Source: JBFIHF01 sp964411125 (lineage in GTDB: Bacteria; Myxococcota_A; Bradymonadia; Bradymonadales; Bradymonadaceae). Taken from it: a stretch of DNA of 25,191 bases. The stretch is taken from positions 1 to 25,191 of the forward strand of contig CAYPJU010000087.1 of assembly GCA_964411125.1 (NCBI GenBank). The letters are read 5' to 3'. The notes under the pieces are model-generated. The model saw nothing but the letters and a program-made list of their open reading frames with translations, made no database searches and was not told the DNA's origin. The position numbers and the translations under genes are program-made. Below, piece by piece: positions 8,206 to 15,354 of this stretch; position 1 is the first letter of the stretch; the number at the start of each line of letters is the position of its first letter.

Positions 8206-10253
8206 ACGGAGTCCACGCGCCGAAGCCCGCGCCTGGAGCAAGTTCACGAATTCCCACGATCGCGGCTTGCGCCGCGGCGAGCCTCACCGTGTTTCTCGGG
8301 GACCTCCTGAGCTTCGCGTTCGAGGCTCCTCACATCGACTTCGGAAGCAACTCTCCAACGGCCTACCTGGTCGCGATGTTCGCGATCCCGGTCATTCTCT
8401 GCGGGGCGCATGGGATCGTCGCGCTCGGGCTGCTGCGGCTGGTGGAGCGCGTGCGACCGAGCGCGGTAATCCCCCTCGCAATCGCGGCTGCGGCGGCAAT
8501 CGGCGGGCTCTGGCAGGAGACGCTGATGCGTGGGGACGGCATTCGAAGCCTCGAATACTTCGAAATGTTGCAGCTCGCCGGCTGGCTTTTGGTTCCGATG
8601 GCGACCGCGGGGTTCGTAGCTACGCTGGCGGTGGACCACCGAACTCGGCCCGTGGTTCGCCGCACTCTCGCGGCGGTCGTGGCAGTCGCCCTCCTCGTTG
8701 CGCCGCACATCCTCTATCCGCTCAACTACAGAGACTTCCACGCTTACAACTCGCTCCTCGCGGTCGCTCTCTTCACGTGGGCAGCGACACCTTCCCTGCG
8801 CGGGCGGCGCTCGACGGTGACATGCTGGGCGTTACTGGCCGCAGGCTTGCTCCTCCCATTTACGGTGGGCAATTGGGAGATCGCACAGCGATACGTTCAG
8901 CGCCACGCGGACGGCGCCGGCGCGCTGCTGAAACTTCCCACCGCACAGTGGGCGGCGTACGAGCCGGAGTCGCTGTTGCGCCCCGATCGCAATTTCACTG
9001 CCGAGGAGGTGGAGGAGTTTCGCGCCGAGCTCGCCCGAGGAGACTACGGCGACAGGCGGGGGAAGAACGTCATCGTCGTCGTGCTGGAGTCGACCCGTGC
9101 CGATGCGTGGAACGATCCGACGGTCGCACCGAAGTTTCACGAGTGGCGAAAGAACGGGCTCTATTTTCCGCGGGCCGTCGCGCAGTACCCGGCGACGCCG
9201 CTGGCCTACGGGGCGATGTTCACGTCGCACCCGCCTTCGGTGCTGGTGCAGACGTCGGCGTGGGCGCGCACCCGGCTCTTCGGGTCGATCGCCGACGAGT
9301 TCGACCACTTCGTGCTGTCGCGGCCAGACAACCACTGGTTCGAGCAGTCTGTGATCACCGACTTCTTCTTGCCGGCCGAAGCCGAAGTGTCGACCCACCG
9401 GCATGCGTATTACGGGATGAAGAACCTTCGGACCGGAATCCAGGCTCGCGATGCGAACGAGCCGTTCTTCGCGTGGGTACACCTGTACGAGCCGCACCAA
9501 CCGTGGACCCGCCGCGAGCGATTCACCAGCGGGGAGGACCGACTGTCGCGCTACCTCTCCGAGGTCTCGGTCCTCGACGACGAGCTCGGCAACTTCATGA
9601 AGTGGTTTTACGAGCAACCGTTCGCGGAGGAGACACTCGTGGTCGTGATCGCGGACCACGGCGAGGGGGTCGAAGACGTCGTCGACGGCCGACCGTTCCG
9701 TGGGCATCACGTGCACGTCCGGAACTTCCTGTCGCACATCCCCGCTTACTTTTCGGGGCCGGGGATCCCGGAGGGGGCCGTGGCGACTGGCTACACGTTC
9801 CAACAGCTCGACGTGATGCCGACGATCTTCGACTTCCTCGGGGTGCCGCTCCCGCCCGAAGCGCTTGCGCAAGGAACGTCGCTCTACCGCTTGATGGCCG
9901 AGGAGCCGACGCGGCCCCTGGTGACGGAGGCGTTCAGCATCCGCGGTAAGCAGTTCTTCCAGTTCGTCGGTCGAGCTCGCGCGGGGAAGACGACGGATGC
10001 GCGGGAGGAGTTTCGCGACGTCACGACGTCGGGGAGATACTCGCCGAAGATCGGTCTTCAGATGGGGGACACCAAGATCATTCGGGAGATGCTGCTGACG
10101 CGCACGTGGGTCTACGACGTCGCCGCGGACCCGCGGGAGACGAACGACCTCGCGGCGCGCGATCCGGAGCGGACGGCTCGGATGGAGGAGGAGCTGAGGC
10201 ACTGGAAAAAGCGGCAGTCGTGGGTCGTGCAGGAACTGGAATCGCAGCGATGA
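8202..10253 (+). CDS. Membrane-anchored alkaline-phosphatase-superfamily enzyme (LtaS-like active site)
   Basis: This 683-residue protein has about seven hydrophobic segments (to about residue 225) followed by an extracytoplasmic PF00884-type domain. Active-site residues can be placed: VVVLESTRAD with Glu296, the nucleophile loop YPATPLAYGAMFT with Thr332, and IADHGEG with Asp485/His486, then HH in RGHHVHV. The Glu/Thr/Asp/His set is that of LtaS-type phosphoglycerol transferases, not the Cys/Ser of formylglycine sulfatases. A phospho-transferase or phosphodiesterase acting on lipid or glycan head groups is therefore more likely than a sulfatase. The start is a TTG at 8202 overlapping the sdhB stop, with GGAG 4 nt upstream; later starts would cut the first membrane helix. 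It is probably co-transcribed with sdh. Substrate unknown. Confidence 0.8.
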   Translation: MNGVHAPKPAPGASSRIPTIAACAAASLTVFLGDLLSFAFEAPHIDFGSNSPTAYLVAMFAIPVILCGAHGIVALGLLRLVERVRPSAVIPLAIAAAAAIGGLWQETLMRGDGIRSLEYFEMLQLAGWLLVPMATAGFVATLAVDHRTRPVVRRTLAAVVAVALLVAPHILYPLNYRDFHAYNSLLAVALFTWAATPSLRGRRSTVTCWALLAAGLLLPFTVGNWEIAQRYVQRHADGAGALLKLPTAQWAAYEPESLLRPDRNFTAEEVEEFRAELARGDYGDRRGKNVIVVVLESTRADAWNDPTVAPKFHEWRKNGLYFPRAVAQYPATPLAYGAMFTSHPPSVLVQTSAWARTRLFGSIADEFDHFVLSRPDNHWFEQSVITDFFLPAEAEVSTHRHAYYGMKNLRTGIQARDANEPFFAWVHLYEPHQPWTRRERFTSGEDRLSRYLSEVSVLDDELGNFMKWFYEQPFAEETLVVVIADHGEGVEDVVDGRPFRGHHVHVRNFLSHIPAYFSGPGIPEGAVATGYTFQQLDVMPTIFDFLGVPLPPEALAQGTSLYRLMAEEPTRPLVTEAFSIRGKQFFQFVGRARAGKTTDAREEFRDVTTSGRYSPKIGLQMGDTKIIREMLLTRTWVYDVAADPRETNDLAARDPERTARMEEELRHWKKRQSWVVQELESQR

Positions 10254-10339
10254 AACGCGCACGGGAAGTCGCTACCATCCGCGCAACGAACGTCGAATCG
10301 GGGAGCCAGACATTTTCGAAGAGTTCACAGACAGGGTGA
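10250..10339 (+). CDS. Possible 29-codon small ORF linking the two membrane enzymes
   Basis: An ATG at 10250 overlaps the previous stop as ATGA (10250-10253). The frame runs 29 codons (MKRAREVATIRATNVES...) and its TGA (10337-10339) overlaps the GTG start of the next gene as GTGA. Both junctions are therefore 4-bp overlaps, as in coupled operons. Against it, third positions are less GC-rich than in neighbouring genes, the ribosome site is weak (GGAA at a distance) and I recognise no family. It may be a coupling leader or chance. Confidence 0.3.
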   Translation: MKRAREVATIRATNVESGSQTFSKSSQTG

Positions 10340-13152
10340 CGCAGGCTGGCCACGCGGCGCTCGGCGCGGGGCTGCTGGTGACGTGGTCGGAGCGCGTGAT
10401 GTCGTACTTCGTCCCTGGGATGGGGCGCCTCGACGCGGCTGCCTTCGTGACGTTCTGGGGCTTCAACGCCATCGCCGCCCTGCTCTTCGGGCTCCTCGCA
10501 CAGGCGACGCGGTCCCGCGAGAAGGAACCGGCGACGGCGCGTCGTGCCGTCGGCGCGGCGACGTTCGCATTCCTCATGGCGCTGGCCGCCGGGCCGCTCG
10601 GCATGGAGCTCGCCGCCGGCGACTGGATCTCGCAGCAGAGCTGGGTGTGGGCGGTCTACGCTGTTCCCGCGCTGGGGGCGTTCGGCATCGCGGCGACCGC
10701 GTGGTGGTTCGGCTTCGGCATCGGTGGGAGGACGGCCGTGCGACGCTGGGTCCCGGCCGTGCTCCTTACGGTCGGGGGCATTGCGACGGTCGTCGTCGAC
10801 CACCTCGTTCTGGCTGGCACATACCCCGAGATTCACCTGTTTCTCTGGGGCGCAGCGGTCGTCCTCTGCACGCTCGGCCTCGTGCGAGCCGCAGGCTTTC
10901 TTCCCCGCAAGTTGGTCACGGCCGTCGGGGTGCTCGGACTGCTCTTCTCCGTGGCGGGCGCCGTCGCGTGGTGGAACGCGTCGATGCCCGTCCGCGCGGC
11001 TTACACCCTGGGCGCTCCGATGGCGAACAACCTCGCGCAGCGCACGATGGCCGCGGTAGAAAACGAGTTCGTCACGCGCGTCCTCGACGGCCTCGATCCC
11101 ACGGCCGGCAGTTTCGTCGCCCCCGCGTTCGATCCCCCGGGCGCCCCGCCGAAGAACGTCGTCTTCGTCACCGTCGACACGCTGCGCGCCGACGCGCTCG
11201 ACCCATCGAAGAACGTGCACGAGCCGAAGTACTTGGACGCGAACTCGACCCCGTTTCTGGACGAATTCGCGAAGCGGTCGGTCATCGCCCGCAGCGCGTA
11301 CGCGCAATCGAGCGCGACGAAACGGTCGATGCCGACGATGTTCCGTTCGTTGGAAGCGCACGAGAACGTCTACGACCTCGGCGAGCCGCTGGGGACAGCG
11401 ATGGCCCGAACGGGGCGTGAGACGGGCGCGGTGGTGAACAACCTCTTCCTCGAGCCGCGTCGCAAGGCGACGCAGAGCCTCCTGTGGGGATTCGACGTCG
11501 TCTCGGTCCACGAGAAGAAGGACCAGCGCGATATCGTAGACCAGGTGCGGGGACAGCTCGATGCGTTCGGCGACCAGCCGTTCTTCCTCTGGGTGCACTT
11601 CTACTGCATGCACATCCCCGGCTACGACGATAGCGGGATGCTGCCTGAGAACGGTAACCACGAGGTCGCTTACCGGGCATCGCTGAAGTGGCTGGACGCG
11701 CGGATGAAGGAACTGGTGGGTGAGCTGGAAGGCCGGGGACTGATGGACGAGACGGTGCTCGTCCTGGCGGCCGATCACGGCGAGGGTCTCGGCGCGAACG
11801 GCCAGAAGGCGCACGGAGCGACGGTCTTCGAGGAGGAGATCCGGACCCCGCTCTACTTCTGGGTCCCGGGCGCGCCCCCGAGAGTGCTCGAACAGACGGT
11901 CGGCAACATCGACATCGTGCCGACTCTGTACGACCTGCTGGAGATCCCGCCCTCCCCCGTCCATCGAGGGCGTAGCCTCGCGCCGCAGATTTTCGGCGCG
12001 GAACTAGCGTCGGGCTCGTACTACTTCGAAGACATCGGCGGCGACATCCGGGGGGTGGTGCGGGGAGCTAACAAGCTGATCTACCAGCAGAAGAACGACG
12101 TCTTCCTGCGTTTCGACCTCGCGGAGGACCCAACCGAGGACCACAACGAGTTCGATCCCGACGGCGCGGTCGACATCGAACTGCTCGCCGACCTCCATCG
12201 CCACGCTCCCGAGCTGGCAAAAGGCGCAGGCGGTGCCGAGGACCGGATCGTCACGCTCCTCCGACGGGTCGACCCGGCTGCACCCGGCGAAGCGCTCGGG
12301 GTCCTCGTCGACCTCGCCCTCGCTGTCGACGCCAGAGACGCCGTCGATCCACTGGTGGCAATCTTCGCGGGCTCCCGCGACGATCGGGTGAAGCTGACGG
12401 TTCTCCGCGGACTATCGAAGCTCTCGCGCGGACGCGCGCAGGAGCTGGTGGAAGAGCATCTCGCTTCGCTCCCCCCGGCGCAGGAGGCGGAGTTCGTGCA
12501 TGGGCTCGCCGACATCGACTTCGGCGAGGTCAGCCTATCGGGCGTGTCGCCACGCTTGCTCCGCGCAAACTCCGACGCGCTCTACTTCGCGTGGCTTCGC
12601 CTGTTCTCACGCTGGAACCGCCCCGCCGTCGTGCCTTTTCTGCTCGCGTTGAGAGGCCAGGAGGGATGGGAAGGTAGAAGCCCGGTGCTGCTGGAACGCT
12701 ACGCCGAGCTCGCCGGCGATGCTCGTGGCAAGCTCGCGGAGCGAGTTCGGCTCGCCGAGGCCGTCCGTGGCCTGCTCTCTCATCGGAGCCCGCGCGTGCG
12801 CTCCGCTGCCGCAGAGGGGCTGACGGGGCTGCGCGACCCGAAATCGGTGCCCGCCCTGAAGCAGATGATGAAATCGGAGAACCTTCGCGACGTGCAGGCC
12901 GCGATGCACGCCCTCTCGGTGCTGGATCCGGAAGGGTCCGCCGAGCTGATCGTCGCGGCGGGGAGCGAGCCGATCTTGACGCTCGACACCATCAAGGCGC
13001 TGGAGCGAGCCGGGAGCACGAAGGCGCTCCCCTACCTCGAGAAGATCCGAAAGACGCACTACAACTGGATCATCCGACGGCACGCCAAAGAGGCGGTCGA
13101 GAAGATCGAGAAGCGCAACGCTCCGAAATCGAAGAAGAAAGAGAAGAAGTAA
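10336..13152 (+). CDS. Membrane PF00884-like enzyme fused to HEAT repeats
   Basis: This 938-residue protein has about seven N-terminal membrane helices (to about 225), then an alkaline-phosphatase-superfamily domain: VFVTVDTLRAD with Asp281, the nucleophile loop SSATKRSMPTMFRS with Thr328, HFYCMHIPGYD, and LAADHGEG with Asp480/His481. Thr328 aligns with the sulfatase Cys/Ser, so a phospho-transfer or hydrolysis role is favoured. From about residue 655 there are helical HEAT-type repeats (clear at about 814-880: SPRVRSAAAEGLTGLRD and the next units), ending in a Lys-rich tail. HEAT repeats usually bind protein partners. I use GTG 10336, which keeps the first hydrophobic segment. An ATG at 10399 has a better ribosome site (GGAG, 6 nt) and is a real alternative. 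The 3' end converges on the next gene with 17 bp between stops. Confidence 0.8.
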   Translation: MTQAGHAALGAGLLVTWSERVMSYFVPGMGRLDAAAFVTFWGFNAIAALLFGLLAQATRSREKEPATARRAVGAATFAFLMALAAGPLGMELAAGDWISQQSWVWAVYAVPALGAFGIAATAWWFGFGIGGRTAVRRWVPAVLLTVGGIATVVVDHLVLAGTYPEIHLFLWGAAVVLCTLGLVRAAGFLPRKLVTAVGVLGLLFSVAGAVAWWNASMPVRAAYTLGAPMANNLAQRTMAAVENEFVTRVLDGLDPTAGSFVAPAFDPPGAPPKNVVFVTVDTLRADALDPSKNVHEPKYLDANSTPFLDEFAKRSVIARSAYAQSSATKRSMPTMFRSLEAHENVYDLGEPLGTAMARTGRETGAVVNNLFLEPRRKATQSLLWGFDVVSVHEKKDQRDIVDQVRGQLDAFGDQPFFLWVHFYCMHIPGYDDSGMLPENGNHEVAYRASLKWLDARMKELVGELEGRGLMDETVLVLAADHGEGLGANGQKAHGATVFEEEIRTPLYFWVPGAPPRVLEQTVGNIDIVPTLYDLLEIPPSPVHRGRSLAPQIFGAELASGSYYFEDIGGDIRGVVRGANKLIYQQKNDVFLRFDLAEDPTEDHNEFDPDGAVDIELLADLHRHAPELAKGAGGAEDRIVTLLRRVDPAAPGEALGVLVDLALAVDARDAVDPLVAIFAGSRDDRVKLTVLRGLSKLSRGRAQELVEEHLASLPPAQEAEFVHGLADIDFGEVSLSGVSPRLLRANSDALYFAWLRLFSRWNRPAVVPFLLALRGQEGWEGRSPVLLERYAELAGDARGKLAERVRLAEAVRGLLSHRSPRVRSAAAEGLTGLRDPKSVPALKQMMKSENLRDVQAAMHALSVLDPEGSAELIVAAGSEPILTLDTIKALERAGSTKALPYLEKIRKTHYNWIIRRHAKEAVEKIEKRNAPKSKKKEKK

Positions 13153-13169
13153 GGGGGAGGAGGTGCCGT

Positions 13170-15350
13170 TCAGGGCGGAGGCGGCGGGGGCTCGATGTTG
13201 GGCAACGGGTTGGCGCGCTCTCTCGGGTTCACCCATGACAGCAAAATCCCGAGCAGCTCCCGGGTACGTTCGGGACGTTCGTCGGTGAGGTTGTCGAGTT
13301 CACCGGGGTCCTCTTCGAGGTCGAAGAGTTTCACCCATGATTTCTTGCGGTTGTGAATCAGCTTGTCCCATCCGACGATCACGGTCTTCGCGTCGCGGTT
13401 GGCGTTGCCGCTGTTGCCCCGGTAGCGGTGCATCTCGGCGAAGACCGGGCGGTCTTTCTGGATCGTCCCTTCCATCACATACGGGAGGAGGTTGACGCCG
13501 TCCGTCTCGGCGAGATCGCCGCCGGTGGCGGAGAGGATCGTCGGGATCACGTCCACGACGGAGACCGGGAGGTCGGTGGTCCGCGCCTTCTGTCCCGGAA
13601 CGCGGACGATCACCGGCACGCGGATCTGTTCTTCGAAGAGCGAGTGACCGTGGTAGCGGAATCCGTGCTCGCCGAACGCCTCGCCGTGATCGGAGACGAG
13701 CACGAAGATCGTTTCGTCCCAGAGCCCGCGCTCTTTCAGTCCGTCCACGAGCTCACCGACTCCGTCGTCCATGCGTTTGATCATCGGGCCGTAGGTGTCG
13801 GGCTTCGCCTTGCCGTCGTGAGGGTCGAAGAGGTGAATCCAGTGGAAGAACGGTTTTCCGTCCTTCGGTCGGGCGTCGAGTTGCTCGAAAGCCTGCTTCA
13901 CCACGCGGGATGCGGGTCCGCCCGGGAAGTCGGTGTCGTAGCTGTCGTATCCGCGCTCGAACCCGAGCCCTTTCTTGAAGAAGGCATCGTTGCGCACGTA
14001 GGGCGTGCCGAGCGTGTAGTAGCCGGCCTTCTGCATCCTCTGGGAGATCGTCCCCTTCGGCGGGAAGACCGGGACCGTGGTGTATCCCCAGTCCTTGTGC
14101 AGTCGTTTGCGTTGCTGCTCGGTGAGCTTCGCCGGGTCGAACACCTTGCCGGCGCTCCAGATGAAGAGCTGCCATTCGATGTTCGCGCTGTAGCGACCGA
14201 GATGGAGCGCGGACATGCTCACGGCGGTGCGGTTGCCCGGGGAGTAGCCGCGTGGGAACCAGGACGCCTCCGCGATGATCTGGTCGAGGCGGGGCGTATT
14301 GCCCGCCTGCGGCACCCCCGGCCCGACCCAGTCGCTGCGGAGCGTATCGACCGAGAGCAGGACGACGTTGTAGCGAGGCAGGTCGTGTTCGAAGTCGAGG
14401 AAACGGTCGTAGTCGAGCTCCGGGTGGTCGGCCTGTTCCAGCCCCTGCCCGACGGGCGCCGCCTCGCGCAATCGCAGGGCGAGGCCCGAGGCGTGTGCGT
14501 CCGAGATCGATGCTCGCACGAACGGGTCCGCGGCGAGCGGACTGAAAAAGAGGAACGCGACAGAGGCGAGCGCCGCGACGGATACGCCGACGACGAAAGG
14601 CCAGTGACGCTCGGTGACCCGCGTCAGGCGCTCGAAGATGGAGACGAGCCCGACCGAGAGGGAGCCGAGGCCCACGAACATCATCCAGGTGTGCAAGCCC
14701 GGGTAGAGGCCCTCGTAGACATTCCGATCGGCCCACAGCAGTACGAGCCCGACAGCTACGGTTCCGAGCCGCAGGATCCACGCCGCGATCCGCTTACGAC
14801 CCGCCTCGATCTCGACGCCCACGGCGTCGCCGACGCGGAACATCCAGCCGAGGGCGAGGCCGACGCCAGCCGCCCACGTGCCGTAGAAGACGCCGAGCCG
14901 CAGAAGCTCCGTCCCTTCGCGGACCGATTCGAGTGTGTTCTCGACGATGTGCGCTTCGCCGAAGTACGCGCTGATCTGAATGACGGAGAGGAAGAAGGGG
15001 ACGTGGAGCCGTTCGGGGGCGTAGCGCCGGACGAGCCACGACGCGACGAGCCCGCCGACGAGCATGGTGAGGGAGAGGAGCAGGCCCACCCGGAGGTCGG
15101 GGTTTCGCGCGCAGAACCAGGCGCCCCACGCCGGACCGAAGCCCGTCGTCAGGACGGCGAGCGGCCAGAAGAGCCGGCTGGGGAGCGACCAGCGCTTGGT
15201 CAGCCAGGCCCCGAACCAGTCGGAGAGGAGGAGCGGCGTCGTCGACACCACGATCCCGGCGAGCAGGACGGGGAACGCGACGAACCTCGGCATCCCCACC
15301 GCGGTGAAGAAGACGAGGCCGGCGAACCACGCGAGGGTTACCGCGCGCAT
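13170..15350 (-). CDS. Third membrane-anchored PF00884-like enzyme, kinase-linked
   Basis: This 726-residue protein has about eight hydrophobic segments in the first 275 residues and then an extracytoplasmic alkaline-phosphatase-superfamily domain. Key sites are LLSVDTLRSDW with Asp335, the loop GNRTAVSMSALHLGRY with Thr375 at the nucleophile position, HWIHLFDPHD (502-511), LVSDHGEAFGEHGF with Asp554/His555, and RYHGHS with His567/His569. As in the two convergent neighbours, Thr replaces the formylglycine Cys/Ser, pointing to phosphate rather than sulfate chemistry; this is inferred by hand alignment. The C-terminus is proline-only over the last six residues. It lies 4 bp downstream of the Ser/Thr kinase gene and is surely in its operon, so phosphorylation or sensing by the kinase could govern it. 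Confidence 0.8.
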   Translation of the reverse strand: MRAVTLAWFAGLVFFTAVGMPRFVAFPVLLAGIVVSTTPLLLSDWFGAWLTKRWSLPSRLFWPLAVLTTGFGPAWGAWFCARNPDLRVGLLLSLTMLVGGLVASWLVRRYAPERLHVPFFLSVIQISAYFGEAHIVENTLESVREGTELLRLGVFYGTWAAGVGLALGWMFRVGDAVGVEIEAGRKRIAAWILRLGTVAVGLVLLWADRNVYEGLYPGLHTWMMFVGLGSLSVGLVSIFERLTRVTERHWPFVVGVSVAALASVAFLFFSPLAADPFVRASISDAHASGLALRLREAAPVGQGLEQADHPELDYDRFLDFEHDLPRYNVVLLSVDTLRSDWVGPGVPQAGNTPRLDQIIAEASWFPRGYSPGNRTAVSMSALHLGRYSANIEWQLFIWSAGKVFDPAKLTEQQRKRLHKDWGYTTVPVFPPKGTISQRMQKAGYYTLGTPYVRNDAFFKKGLGFERGYDSYDTDFPGGPASRVVKQAFEQLDARPKDGKPFFHWIHLFDPHDGKAKPDTYGPMIKRMDDGVGELVDGLKERGLWDETIFVLVSDHGEAFGEHGFRYHGHSLFEEQIRVPVIVRVPGQKARTTDLPVSVVDVIPTILSATGGDLAETDGVNLLPYVMEGTIQKDRPVFAEMHRYRGNSGNANRDAKTVIVGWDKLIHNRKKSWVKLFDLEEDPGELDNLTDERPERTRELLGILLSWVNPRERANPLPNIEPPPPPP

Positions 15351-15354
15351 AGCA

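Noticed and set aside
8202..15350. Calling the three PF00884-like proteins sulfatases
   Set aside because: The nucleophile position shows Thr in all three, and the formylglycine Cys/Ser-x-Pro-Ser-Arg motif is absent.
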